Positions 34,228-46,780 of a DNA stretch of 64,000 nucleotides are shown one piece after another. Source of the stretch: Brachypodium distachyon (taxonomy: Eukaryota; Streptophyta; Magnoliopsida; Poales; Poaceae); the NCBI RefSeq assembly GCF_000005505.3, contig NC_016132.3, forward strand, positions 44,096,914-44,160,913, in the 5' to 3' direction. Both the position numbers and the translations under genes were made by a program. A model generated the notes under the pieces. It did not search any database. It was not told the DNA's origin and saw nothing but the letters and a program-made list of their open reading frames with translations. Numbering within the stretch: the stretch's first letter is position 1; every line of letters starts with the position of its first letter.

Positions 34228-34417
34228 TTCGGATCAATTTTCTGCGGAAGTAGCTTAGGTTTTTTTTTAGCGGAAGTAGCTTAGCTAAATCTTGAGTCCT
34301 GCAAAATAAAGCCCATCAAACCAGGCCCATCAGGCCATCAGATCGAAGAATCAAACAACCCGAGCCTCCTCTTGACGTGTACGCCTAATTTGTCATTTCC
34401 CCAACTCGCTCTCGCTA

Positions 34418-36541
34418 ATGGATCGGTTCCGGCCGCTCAGGCGGATACAGGTGGAGCCCGAGCGCGCGGATCCTCCCCCACCGGCGCCGCCGGCGGCGGG
34501 CGGCGGCGAGGCGGAGGAGATGGTGCCGGGGCCCGCGGCCGGGCTGCTTATGGGGGCCAAGGTGCGGCGCCGCGCGGCGGTGTACCGCGACTGCAAGGGC
34601 GACTACATCGGCGTCCCCAATGACCCATGCCTCGCCAAGATCCTCTCCAAGCAAGGTGCCGTACGCAGATTTCTTCTCTTTCCGCATCATCGATTATTTC
34701 GGAGTAGTGTACTTTGGGTGCGATCTTATTGGAGATCGGCTAGTTTGGTACTTGTGCACGCTGTTGGTCCCTTGAAATGGATCCGATGCGTTTCCCCAGT
34801 CTTTATATGTGAATTTATACGATGTAATTGCGGTAATTTGAATGGGCAAATCGCTTCCAGGACTGTCTTCATCCATGAGTTTAGCCCTCGTAGCAGAGCG
34901 ATTGGATCGAAGAGTTTGATGCATCTTTCTTTGAAGTATCAGTATAGTTGTACACTTCTACAGTTTCTCCCTTGTTCTTGGTATCCTCAGTGATAACTTC
35001 TTTGAAGTATGAATATAGGGTCTATGTCTCCCTACTGCATCGACACTGTGCATTGCAACAAAGTAACGAATGATGTCTTATATGCATTGTTCGATACGAA
35101 AAACAGAACTACTGAACTAGTTCATGATGACATGATCTTATTCCTATAGGACATATGGACCCTAGTGATCACAATTGTTGGTTGTAGCTGACAAGTTTCC
35201 TGTCCTTCTGATACAACGTCATGACAGTTGGTATTGTCAGTTCGTAACTGCATAACCTAAGCCTGTAAGATAACATGATCCTATTCCTAGGCTCCCAGCT
35301 GTTTAGGAGATATGGACCTAGACATAGCAATTGTTTTTAAACTGACAAGTGTCCTGTCCTTCTGATACAACGTCATGCCAGTTGATATTTAAGTTCGTAA
35401 CTACATGACCTAAGCCTGTATGGTGTCCCTTGGTATATGTTGTGGAGATATGGACCCTATTGATAACAATTGTTAGTTGTCACTGACAAGTGTCCTGTCC
35501 TTCTGATACATCGTCATGACAGTTGGTATTGTAAGTTCGTATCTACATAACCTAAGCCTGTAAGGTGATCCTTGGTATATTTCAGGGGATAACAAAGTTC
35601 TGTTTGCGGACAAGGTCTTGAAGTTCACACAATCAGGAAAGATGAAAAGGCGCATCCTTGTGATCACGGACTTTGCTCTCTACCTTGTTGATCCTGACGC
35701 TGATATATTGAAGAGAAGGATTGCACTTGCAGCTGTTGATAGGCTATGTATAAGCAACCTCAGTGATAATTTCTTTGCAATCATTGTGCCAACCGAGTAC
35801 GATTGTTTAATGGTGAGCACTAGAAAGAAGGAAATTGTTGATATTATAGTTAGGGCTATCAAGAGCACATCTGAGTATGAACCTGAGGTGGCTTCCTCTA
35901 ACAGGTAAATAGCTTTTATAACCAGTCCTTCTAGCACAACTGTGCACACTTTAGTTCTTTGGAAGTTTCATTGGAAGTATAAGCTTTTAGGTATTGTTGA
36001 CAAATGACAGGGGTTCTGTCTTTTTGACCGACATCCATGCCAGTAAGAACAAACACCAATTATAGTTGTTATATAGCTCCACAGTTTTTATGCGAACTTA
36101 TCAGTGCGTTTTGAACTTCCTCACCACCTCATTTTATGTCAACAATACCTAAAGGCTCTTAATCTGCTGCTTTTACCAGTTGCTAGTCGAATCTCTCAGC
36201 TTATTCGTTATGCAGGTTTGAGTACCATGCTGCTGCTGAAGTGATTAAAGAAGTTGAATTTGAGGAAGCTGATGGTATGTTTTATTGCTGACATTGCAGT
36301 ATCGCAAAATGTGCCTATGAGCATGTCCTTGATTCTGTCATCATTAAGGCTATATTAAGTCATTACTAGGCTCCATGGAAGTATCTTTGTTTCTTTTTCT
36401 ATTGGAGCAAGGATAAAGTGCATTTTATTATTGCTTCTTACCAACCGTACATTTTGAAGTGTTTTGATCGATGGATTGTCATGTTTTACAATTTCCAATT
36501 CAGGCGGCATTAAAACAAGGATTACGCACAAGGAGAAGTGA
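34418..36541 (+). CDS. Stand-alone myosin-I TH1-domain protein
   Basis: Exons are 34418-34655, 35586-35904, 36216-36274 and 36504-36541, all with GT-AG borders and consistent phase; the product is 217 aa. After a Pro/Ala/Gly-rich N-terminus (residues 1-45) comes the tail-homology-1 pattern. It shows RRRAAVYRDCKGDYIGVP, NKVLFADKVLKFTQSG, RRILVITDFALYLVD, ISNLSDNFFAII and TRKKEIVDIIVRAI. TH1 is the basic lipid-binding tail of class I myosins. Plants lack class I myosin motors, and here no motor domain is present or expected. A membrane or phosphoinositide-binding role is inferred from the family. The C-terminal ITHKEK is typical of this small plant family. Intron 1 carries tandem repeats. Confidence 0.9.
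35150..35585 (+). repeat. Three tandem repeats ending at the exon 2 acceptor
   Basis: Units of about 137-157 bp start at about 35150, 35307 and 35444. They share 'atatggacc', 'gacaag(t)gtcctgtccttc', 'tgatacaacgtcatg' and 'cctaagcctgta'. The last unit runs into the polypyrimidine tract and acceptor of exon 2. Confidence 0.85.
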
Positions 36542-39014
36542 TGATTCTGAACATGTTTTTAGTTCCCTGTAAAATGTACAGCTCGGTTCGTGCCGGAAAG
36601 TTCAAAGACACATGATTGTTTTGTTGTATTTTGTCTTCTTTTTTCTTGCTGTTGTACCTGGAAGAAGTGGCCTGTCATTTTGACGACCCACTATGGAATC
36701 TCTAGAATCTTGTTATCATGACACTTTGTACTACTGTGGATTTTTAGTTTTGTTATCATGCCATATATTGGAGAATAGATCAAGTGTAGGTATGGAGTCA
36801 TTCGTGGGCTTCAAGTAGGAAAATGGAATATGGCCAGCTGTGGAGCTATTCAGAGCTGGCACCATATGGCTGGCACACCACCTTCGATTTGACGACACTG
36901 TGCTTGACTTGTGATGAAAAATATCAGTGGAGACGGTACGCTCGTACTAGCACAGTACTATACACTCCCCTGTCCACATCAGTGCAGAATTTCGTTTGGT
37001 CGAGCGCTTCTGTTTATTTCGTAGTACATCGTTAATGCAATCACAAATCAGGTGATCTGCGGATACCATAATCCCAAGGGACCAAAATGGCATCGTTCAT
37101 GCGATGTCCTTATCATCTCTACTCTCAACTTTGAGTTATGACGAATTCTTAACTACCCAAAAAGAACAAGAGGAGAAGTTGTCATTGTTCTCGCGGCAAA
37201 GACGCCATCTCTAATTGTAAGCGTGCTCCTCTTCCCAATTAACAATTCGATAATATCCTTGCAGCCATCTCTAATCTAAGCGTGCTCTTCTCTCTAATTA
37301 ACAATTCAAGAATCTACTTAAAAGAAAGGTTGTGTTGCATACATGTCATAAAAGAAAGAAGAAGAAAAACTCATCACGTCAGCAAATGTTATTTTCACCA
37401 TTGACCACTACATCCGAGGCACTTTTCTCCAATCAAATCAAACTATATATTATATGCTTTATCTCCACGAAAAATCTTTGACATGTACCCAAGGGGTGGC
37501 GATGGATCTTCTAGAGCTCTCCATCCACGTCAAGATCACCAGATCGATCGATCGACCCCTTTGCCACTGGCGCTACAATACTGTTAACCGCCAGCCAACT
37601 TGTTCTCTCGCCTCTCGAGTCTCGACTCTATCATGAGCCCAAAGGCCATGCAAGCAGGGCATCTGAAACTACCCTAAAAACTGAATGGAGGGCGACCGAC
37701 CACGGCCACCGCCGCGTACGACGCGAGAAAAAAAAATCGCGGCCTTTTTATCGCCGTCGCGTGGCTTTGTATCCTCGTAGACAGGGACGGGACAGCATTA
37801 GTGGAGGATCTAGGGAACACATCACGCACAAGCCCTGCCTACCAACCTCAGGCTCAGGAGTCAGCCACCGGAGGAGGAAAGAGGCGATCTTGTCATTGTG
37901 TCATTGTGCTGTGTGCTCGTCCACGATCCCCCTGACGGCGACGGCCACCGGCGCCCCCTCTGTTGTCACTGTTGCCAACACTAATTTTCTTCTTCTTCTT
38001 CTTTGTTCTTGTTTACCAAAAGCATTTTATTTTACACTGCTCATGAGAAACTTTCTGTGCCTGCGGTGCCCTACCGAGAACGAACAGGGCGAAGTAAACC
38101 GAAAGAAAGATGTCTCGCTGCTCCAGTATTTTCTTGCCCAGATCACATGGAGTAGATCCTCGATCGACAGACACCATGTGTGTGAGCAGCAGACGCACAG
38201 CGCCCAACATGGAATTCTGAATATATATATATATTTTTTTACAGCTAGACATCGGCCAGGTTTCCTCTGTCACCTCCAGTTCTTTAGACAAAACTAAGAC
38301 CTTGACACATGGAACAAACTATTCTATCCAAGGAAAACTTTACAACACGACAAGATTAGGTTGCCCAGATCGGCCTCTTTTTCTCTTTGCCCTGCAGAAC
38401 GGTCGTAGTAGTACAATCTTTCGCTCAGCTTATATAAAAGTGGAACCCTTTACACGGATGCAAATGCCACACGGCTCCTCTGTGTGGCTCTCGTGGTTAT
38501 GTTGCTCCTGCTTCGTCTTTCGGCTTTTGGCCTATCCCTAATCCGCAATAGAGATATGCTAAGCATATCCTTTCGTGATTAGATTGGACGAGCAGGAAAA
38601 TGATGCCTTCTTTCGATAATGCAATGTACTACACGCGTTCCGAAAATAGAAATTTCGCACTAAGAGACGCTATACGTACGTTCTAGCAAGGCCGATACAC
38701 CCTGTAGTTGCTGGTTTAACACACTCTGCGTGAGACAGAGAGTTGGGGAAGGAGAGTGAAAGAAGCAATGGATACGAGGATATTGGACCAGAGTACCGGA
38801 CGTATAAGTTTTGTTGAATTAAAGAAGTTTCTTGGTTGAAAAAATTAAATAAAGAAGTTTGATCAAGTCAATAATTTAAAATCTATTTAATAACTATTAT
38901 ATCAACTCAATACACTATGAAAAACTATTTCACGGTGATTCAGTGATTTTGATTTGGCACCATAAATGTTTATAATTTTTTGCTTAAATCTGGTCAGACT
39001 ACGCCTTATTCTTG
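36542..39014. other. Intergenic between the TH1 gene and the MITE cluster
   Basis: This includes the TH1 3' UTR. Frames such as 37761-38297 show no family resemblance. A short (AT)n run is at about 38221. Nothing else is supported. Confidence 0.4.
37201..37316. repeat. Short direct repeat
   Basis: 'gccatctctaat', 'taagcgtgctc', 'ttc' and 'aattaacaattc' recur in the same order at 37204-37251 and 37264-37308. Confidence 0.8.
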
Positions 39015-39142
39015 TATTTCCTCTATCCAACAAAAGATGTCTTAACTTCGATTAAATTTGAATGCATAAATACACTAAGTCATATCTAGATACATCTAAA
39101 TTTTGACAAACTTGAGACATCTTCTGTTGGACGGAGGGAGTA
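39015..39142. mobile_element. Stowaway-type MITE, 'ccaacaaaagatgtct' family
   Basis: Left end 'tttcctctatccaacaaaag' and right end 'cttctgttggacggagggag' enclose 'tgaatgcataaatacactaa'. Near-identical family members are at 39318 and 58468. Confidence 0.85.
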
Positions 39143-39317
39143 CGCCAATGTGAGGAAGAATCTTGGTGGTCTTTATTCTAACAAACACGAAATTAAAAGG
39201 AGAAAGAGGTAGGAAAATAATACGTACTTCTCCAGGGGGAAACATCTGGATCGACCTAGAGGTGAGTTTCTAAAGGCTCACACTGATGTTTGACAGGACC
39301 TGCGGATTGATTAATGA

Positions 39318-39445
39318 TACTCCCTCCGTCCAACAAAGAATGTCTCAATTTTGACTAAATTTGAATGCATATATACACTAAGTCACATATAGATATATCC
39401 AAATTTTGATAAACTTGATACATCTTTTGTTGGACGGAGGGAGTA
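39318..39445. mobile_element. Stowaway-type MITE, same family as 39015
   Basis: TA-ctccctccgtccaacaaaga to 'ttttgttggacggagggag'-TA. The interior matches the copy 300 bp to the left. Confidence 0.92.
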
Positions 39446-39557
39446 GGTGAAGTTCAAATCTTCATTTGATTTACGAGGTCAAGACAAATGAAAAGAAGGC
39501 AGGAAGATAATGAGACACAGCAAAAGAGACAAAATGTGAGCTTCCCAGCTCACAAAT

Positions 39558-40933
39558 CACTACACCATGTTTCAAATTGAGAGGCATTTTGAAAAGTCTA
39601 AAAAAGGAGGCAAAATGCATTCAAAAGTGTTTGGAGGCTTTATAAAAAATGACAAGGAAGTTGGGGAAGGGAAATGTCATTTACGGCAATTTGAAAAAAA
39701 GCCTCCAAAGATAGCAACCAATGCATTTTTAGATTGCCTTTAATTGTTGTCCGCTGCATTTCTAAAATTGACTTAATTGTCAAACAGAGGCATTTTTCCA
39801 AGGATGCTTATTGGGTCCAAGTCTCAAAGAGGGATGTCAGATTTAGTACGCTACTAGCTAGTGGCCGCTCTCCGGTAGATCATGTGTAGCTAGGCAGTGC
39901 TAGCATTCTTCCTTCATTATACTCTGATCGATGACGATGGGTCAATTTATCTGTTGAGTGGAGTCTACAGATTGATGACGATCGGAAGAGTTGGGCGCTG
40001 TTGCTGCTCGCCCCCCTTGATTCTTTTTCTCTTACCTTTCTAACTGCTTATGGACTTATAAATCGGTGGATTTTTCTGTCAGCAAACGATGTGGGACTAA
40101 TGTCCAAGGCAACCATGAGTCCATGACGCGGCAAGCCTCGTCCATGCCCGCTGCAGGGGGGATCCGGAGGAGCGGCGGTGCCCCGGGACACGGCGCGGCG
40201 CAAAACGCGACGGAGATGCATCGGAGGCAGCTAGCCTGGCGCGAAGGAGGTAGATCAGCGCCGCCGCCCTCGTGCCGACGACCGCGGCCAGCGACTCCCA
40301 AATTGAAGCAGAACAACGCGGAGAGAGAGAGAGAGAGAGAGGACTAGCCGACGTCTGCAGCCTCCGCGGAACGAATGGGCGAACGACGGCACAGCGACGG
40401 CAAGGCATCCATTGGCACGAGATCGGGACCCGCTGAAGGACAGCGGAGGAGCACCCAGGGGCCGGGGTGGCACCAGATCCCTTGCGAGCAGAGGAGGAAG
40501 AAGATAGCGGGCTTCCATGGCAGAGCGCGAAGGAAGAGGAGGTCATACTCGTTGCCGTCGTCGGGATCGATGGTTCAATGTGGGAGCCTGGGAGGCCATC
40601 AGGTAAGGGCACATGATGTGAAGACATTGAAGTGGAAGGGCTAATTTGCATATTGTACATATTTTTTGAGGCTTTTTCTCTTAAAAGCCTTCAATGTTGA
40701 AATCTATTGAGGCTTTTTTCGAAAATGCCTTTGATATCCAAAGTTTTTAAGGCTTTTTTTTCTTTCTGAAATGCCTTTGTTGTTAATTGTTTTTGAGGCA
40801 TTCTCTTAAATTTGCCTCCTTTTCCTTGTTTTTTTAAGGCATTTCATCAAATTGCCACCTAAAATGATTAGCTAAGGCTATTTAAGAAAATGCCTCCACC
40901 AAAAAGCCTTCAAAACCTGTACGTGGTATAGTG
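39558..40933. mobile_element. Non-autonomous CACTA element
   Basis: It starts cactacaccatgt and ends with the complement of cactataccacgt, with a 3-bp duplication AAT on each side. Both ends carry many subterminal copies of 'gaggcatttt'/'gaggcttttt', direct at the left and mixed at the right, as in En/Spm-type elements. The core (40060-40620) is GC-rich and contains a (GA)n run at 40321. No transposase frame is present; the open frames in the core reflect base composition or captured sequence. Confidence 0.85.
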
Positions 40934-42722
40934 AATCATCGCAAATTAATAGCACTGGCCATACAAGAATAGAACCTCTCAAATCCATTTGATCCAATGA
41001 AATATGAAGATAACAATATCAGGCAACTATCGGGACTACTCCCTCCTATTTTGAAATGCGATTATTGTAGCAATAAATGCCTATCGTAGCAAGGAAACTG
41101 CATGCTGCTGCTTTCTGGCTTAGATTTCTTCACATGGAGCTTATTCTTGATACCTTATCGCCTCGGCTCTTTTGATTTATTTCGACGTGCTAAAAATCAC
41201 ATGTGTCTCAGGAAAGAAATATCATGCACGGTAGATGTGGAGGAGGAATCTCTTCCAATGTCCAAAGAACTGAAAATGTTGGTTTAGATTGAAGAACTGT
41301 ATCATTGTATCGCTTGAACTAAATACTGGCGGGACAAAATTTAATTTTATGCAGAACAACTATGCCAACATGGCGATGTTAGGGTTTCTTGCCATAAAAT
41401 GTGCACCAACGATATATGGTACCAGGTTCTTCAGACCGATTCAAGGGTTCGATAACGTCGACTGCAACTCTGGGACGCTGGTCCTTAGGGGCACGTACAT
41501 GAGGATTCCCCTCGTGTCATCAACAAAGTTAGACTGGATTCCTTATGGGAGCGGCAACAACGGTGTGCCATCGGCTTGTTCTGGCAATGGTAGCGGTCCT
41601 CCAATCGTCAAGGGATCTCGATGTATTTTTATTATGTTTGAAATGCTTTATAGTTATGATGGACCTTTATCTTTAAGTAAAGAAAACATGCATGCCTATG
41701 GCAGAGCAAAGGCAGCGTGGTGACTACAGAGGAGGAAGTCGGGGGAGTTGTGAAGATCAGAAGAAAAAATTGTATTTCCTATATATTGGAAGGTGAAGTT
41801 GGATGTTTACATCTAGCTCGATCCAGTTGTCTACCTATTTGACTGAAACACTCTTTTTTATCCTTTCTCTCTAAAAAACACACTCTTTTTCACGATAGAA
41901 ATAAGACTAAAATGATTTTCTTAATATCGTCTCCACGAGGAAACACCGTGGTGATATTAGAATTTAGATCATCTAGACGACTCTGAGTTGACTCGATCTT
42001 AAAATTGTGATACGAAGGGGAGAGAATAAAGTTGAGTCACTGCAGAAGAGTCCAATTCTCAACCAAATGTCGAGTAAAGTCAACTAAGTATCGATATTGT
42101 CAGTATAGAAAAACAGAGTCGATACCGTTACCTCTATACCATGTATTCAAAGCTAACAAATCAAACAGACTTAGATTAAGACGCAACCCGTCATATGAAT
42201 TATTTCATTGTCGACTTTAGTTAATGTGGAGAGCTAACAATTTTTTTTTGACTCTTATCTTTTGAGACCCCAAACAACGCCTTTGTGCACGTAAAATCAG
42301 CGTGCTTTCAAAGACAAAAGCACGGGTATTTTTCTATGACCTGAATGATATGATTTGAGAAGGGAAAGAGGAGGGCATTGTGCATCTTATCGCCACCGCC
42401 GTTGATTAGATTCGCAGCTAAGCTCCGACCACACCTTACCGGATCAAAGTCAGATCGATTACTTATGCATGCATGGCTCGTCGGCTGGGCACTGGAGGAG
42501 CAAAGAATTTGTTCGGTCGTCCGGGAATGGAAGGGGAAAAGGGCGGCCATGGATGGCTGATCAACCGGAACCATTGGTCTGGTCAGAAGGGTACTACTAC
42601 ACGCGACTTTATGTACATTTGGCGTGTGTGTTATGTGTTCCTTTGCTCTTTTGTTCTTGATGCAAACTATAGTATTCGCTCGGTCCAGGGACCAGGGTGC
42701 AAGTCGTTATTTAGTTTTTAAT
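40934..42722. other. Intergenic, nothing recognised
   Basis: A MITE-like end (tactccctcctattttgaaa) lies at about 41036. A plus-strand frame at 41289-41723 has no recognisable family. No gene is supported. Confidence 0.4.
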
Positions 42723-42839
42723 TACTCCTTCTGATCCATATTACTTGTCGAAATATTACATGTATATAGACGTTTTTTAAACATAAATACTTTCAAATTT
42801 GGGCAAATTTGAGACAAGTAATATGGATCGGAAGCAGTA
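42723..42839. mobile_element. Stowaway-type MITE
   Basis: TA-ctccttctgatccatattac with inverted right end 'gtaatatggatcggaagcag'-TA and the shared 'attacatgtatatagacg' interior. Confidence 0.88.
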
Positions 42840-43479
42840 GTTTTTATCGACAATGAATCTTATGACATACAAGTTAAGTGACACAAAGTTGAGACCAATG
42901 GATTTGTACTCAACAACACCTTCCTGCAACTATTACTTTTGTAACAACCAGTATTCTAGCTAGAAGAAATTTATAAACAGATGAAAATCAAATGACATGT
43001 GTGAAGGCCTGTATATGTGCATGAGTTTCCCCTAATTTTTCTCTAAGCATGAGTACTACTATAATAAACAATAAAAAGATTAATACATCATCTATGTATA
43101 ATACGAAGTTTTTAAGGAATACACCACACTAATCCACATCATCTCCGAATATTTAGACCATTACATTTTTTTATTTGATGGTCAAAATTTAACGACAGAG
43201 ATATTTCATGGGCGAGTGGTTTAAGGCCTATAGACCCGACCTGTTACAATTATTGGTAACTCAATATTTTGTTTGTACATTGTCGAAGGCAATATACTAT
43301 GTTGGGCGTCAATGTGTTACGACTTCTTAATTTTACTTTTCTTCGTGAATCAGAGTAATTTGAAAAACTATACGCCGCCACTGCATGCATTCCTCAACAA
43401 AAATATATATAGTCACTTTCTTATTAGTTGTACAAGTAGCCTTTTTTGAAAACAAAATAAGCTAGGAGGACAAATGTTT

Positions 43480-44095
43480 CTTGGCTTTACCTTCATATTT
43501 TCATGTAATTAATTGCACCACTCATTTAATTTTTTTCTCTAGTCTCTAACTCAACTCCACCTCTGTTGTCCGATAGTACTATTAATATTGTTTGCTTATA
43601 AATGTTTTATACCTGAGTAGGCGACTATCACTACCTACTTCTCTTAATGTGCAAGCATGCCACCTCATTAAGCGCACTTTGCATGTCTTCCAAACCATGC
43701 CACCTCAAGTCATGCATGTCTTTTTTCAATCCAATGCATGTATTCATTTACATTTCCCCCACTCCCTATTTCTCTCAACATTACATGCCACCTTAGCAGT
43801 CCCACCATATTCCCATGCAAACTATGCCAACTCATCAAGTCATGCATGTAGTCATTTAAATTTTGCATTAATCTATCAATACAAACCATGCCACCTCACC
43901 AATAATTCAAATATGTCTTATTGTTTTAGATTTTTTTTCTCTTTTTTATATGATTGTGTCACATAATTCTTAGATTTTATTATTTCTCAATGTAAAAAAA
44001 CATGTTTTTTTTCTTTTCCCCTCGGTTTTTATTAATTTTAAACATTTGTCTATGCATTTGTTTTAAAAACGGGGCAACGAGTAGGGATCATCTAG
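43480..44095 (+). mobile_element. Probable Helitron-derived sequence, 3' end at 44095
   Basis: The right edge reads acggggcaacgagtagggat, then catCTAG followed by T. This resembles the Helitron 3' terminus found intact at 8200-8486. The interior holds repeated 'atgccacctca' phrases. The terminal hairpin is degraded and the 5' TC end was not located, so the left limit is approximate. Confidence 0.4.
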
Positions 44096-44210
44096 TAATA
44101 TAATGATTAGTTATGATTGAAATCAAAATGTAAGTATTTTGAAAAAAATATCTTGCGGTGGCTATGTATAAACTAAAAAGAAATGAAGAAAGTAACATTA
44201 AAATAAAAAA

Positions 44211-44314
44211 TATACTTTCTATTAAGTGACTTTCTATTACATGCATCTATACATTTTTAGGCATAGATACATCCATATTTGGACAAATTTGAGTCACTTG
44301 TACGGAGAGGAGTA
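44211..44314. mobile_element. Degenerate Stowaway-type MITE
   Basis: The left end is eroded (ctttctattaagtgacttt); the right end is 'gagtcacttgtacggagagg'-agta. The interior 'tagatacatccatatttgg' is the common one. Confidence 0.65.
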
Positions 44315-45159
44315 AATATTTAACCAATTACCTTTTAGAATCTAAATTTTAATTTTGCACGGCCCTCCATTTCTGTAATACCTATGGTCCCTCATGTATG
44401 CACAATGCTGCGTGTTGATCATTTGTCATTTTGTCCCACTTAACTTCGCACTTTGATGATTTGTCCCACCCTATCTCACTTACATGTGCGCTGTAAAATA
44501 TCAAATCTTCCGTCAAAGGACGCGGCGACGAGCTGTCCATTGTATCACATCTCGTAGACAACGATTCTAGTATTGTGACTAATATAATTTTCATTTTCAG
44601 TACTATAAAACAATGATTTTCTAGCATAGCATGCGGTTAACCTGGACGGCAACCGGGCCTGGAGAACCAGATCACGTCTCAGATCGTCCAAGCGCAGAAA
44701 TACGTCGTCTTTCGAAGAACTTCCGAGAGCAAACTTTCCAGGCTGGTGCGGCTCCTAAAGCATTTTTTTTTCTGGAATTGTAACGTGCGCACGGGCGTTA
44801 GACAAACCGCGCGAACGACTCCGAGCCAGTTCTGTCACTGGATGCATGCATTATGAGTGATGATGCATGCATGCAAGACGGCATGAAGACGTGCAGAGCA
44901 TATTCACATGCATCCATCAAGTTTTTGTTAGAACATGCATGCACAAAATGATTGTAGCATTTTGTACTGGTTGATTCTTAAGATTCCAAATGTTTTATAA
45001 TTCAAGCCGTGTGTCCGATTCACAATCCATCTTCGCTGTTAGGTTTGTATCAACGAGTGTTTTAAAACTTGGTCCTACTCGAATATGTTTCCGCAAAAAA
45101 GTTTGGACTCTTTAGTTACCAGGCGATACTGCACAAGTTATCAACCTAATTAAAAAAGT
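44315..45159. other. Intergenic, nothing recognised
   Basis: No gene seen. Clusters of 'atgcatgc' (44840-44945) match the RY-type motif of plant promoters but are too common to interpret. Confidence 0.4.
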
Positions 45160-45412
45160 AACCATGGTAATTTGTTACTAACAAGATGGTCACTTCATAT
45201 ATTATTGGATGGCAATTTTAATAACAAGTCACCATCTTATTTTTGAACAAAGATCCACGTGATAACTTGTTACCTAACAGGGTGGCAACTTCATATATTA
45301 CTGGATGGCAATTTTAATAACAGTTCACCATTCTATTTTGAACTAAGATTCCCTGCGAGCGCACGCTAGTGGAGTCTTTTTTTTTTCCCTGCGAGCGCAC
45401 GAGACCGTGTTC
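45160..45412. repeat. Two adjacent tandem duplications
   Basis: A unit of about 100 bp ('taatttgttactaacaaga', 'ggtcacttcatatattattg', 'gatggcaattttaataaca') is repeated at about 45262-45350. Immediately after, 'tccctgcgagcgcacg' is repeated (about 45349 and 45388). Confidence 0.8.
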
Positions 45413-46780
45413 GCCGATCGACGGACATGGCGCACGAAAAAACTTTTTTATTTGTTAGAGTCACGGCGCGGCACCAAAGGTTAACAGCGGATAAACAAAC
45501 GCACAATCACGTTACGTGCATTCTGGCAATTCTTTACTGCCCCTTTCTTACTTACCCACTGGTCCGCCGTAGCTCAAGCCGTTTGGGTTGCCTGGCGCAG
45601 AAGGGTACGTGTGAAAAACACAAAAAGGCCGAGGAGTACCGAGTACGTCGCGCTGAAACGAGAATAGAAAAAGGAAACAGGGCACACGAGGCCACGAGCT
45701 CTCTCACACCACCCGCCGCCCCCTCCCTCGGGGTCGAGGCGCACCACGGACGGTGGCGAGGCGCTGCTGCCGCCCGCGGGGGCCCCACGGACTGACGCCG
45801 TGCGTGACGTCGCTTCGAGGCTGGACGCGTGTCGCATGGCCAGAGGCGGAAGCCTGTGGGCCGCGGGGCCCGGATGTGGGGGCCCGGGTAACGTGCGCGC
45901 GGGGCGGCTGGCACGCCACACGCGGCTGCTCGACCGCTTTTTTGCCTCTGGCCCCGGCGGAAACGGGAGTTTTGCAAAAAGGCTAGCGTCACCCGGGCGA
46001 GCGTCCCAAGCGCTCCGCACCGCCCACACGCCTCGGTGCCTAGGATGGGCACGTTGCGTGCACCCGCGGAGTGCACCTGGAATGGAAGTGCCGTCGTCTT
46101 TGGTGGTGCTCTGCGAACGTGGACAGGTTCAATGAACCTTGGAGTTGAGTTTCGTTCGTTTCGTTTCGTGTTTGCTGTTGTAAGTTTGTGGGTGGATTAG
46201 ACGGCATCGATGTGTTTTTAGACATCGCCATCTGCTCGAGCATGTCGTTAGTAATTTCTGTTTTCTTCTCTTTTTTTTCCTTTGGAGAAACCGGCAGAGT
46301 ACTGCTGAGCTATTTTACTCCCTTGTATTTGTCCTTTTTTTTTTTTCCGAACTTAAGCAATTTCCACCTACCATCAGTTAATGGTCAGGATGTTCGAGTT
46401 GGAACATATAGGTGTAAACCTTTATTCAGTGATTTTTCTTTATTCTAACCATTAGATGTAAAATAAATCGATGAGATGAAATGTTGAACTTCTAATCACT
46501 AACCCGTATTTTATGAAACCCCTGGAACTCTAATCACGCAGGTTCGCATAAAATGTATTTAAGTGATTAAAGATTCCACCTTCATATGATTCGTTTATTT
46601 GAATTCTAACGGAGATGGTTGAAAGGTTTCACATTTTTTCACTCAAATGAGGTTTACACCTGATACGTCGTAAGTTACATAATGTAAATAAAAAACTCTA
46701 CACGTACTACCGATGAAAAGAAAAGAACGAATCGACGACCAAACTAAAATGTGCGGCAATGCCCTGGTGTTTGGGTGAAA
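45413..46780. other. GC-rich island and AT-rich flank, no gene called
   Basis: 45420-46130 is very GC-rich with open frames on several strands, none resembling a protein. It could be a promoter or leader of an unannotated transcript. 46140-46780 is AT-rich with nothing recognised. Confidence 0.35.

Noticed and set aside
38221..38233. Short AT dinucleotide run
   Set aside because: A common microsatellite of little length; no sign of function.
40097..40660. A 187-codon minus-strand frame inside the CACTA element
   Set aside because: Ser/Pro/Arg-rich, overlapped by other open frames and crossing a (GA)n run; no domain.
45552..46135. Frames on both strands in the 45.4-46.1 kb GC island
   Set aside because: Mutually overlapping, no start context, no domain; more likely non-coding GC-rich sequence.
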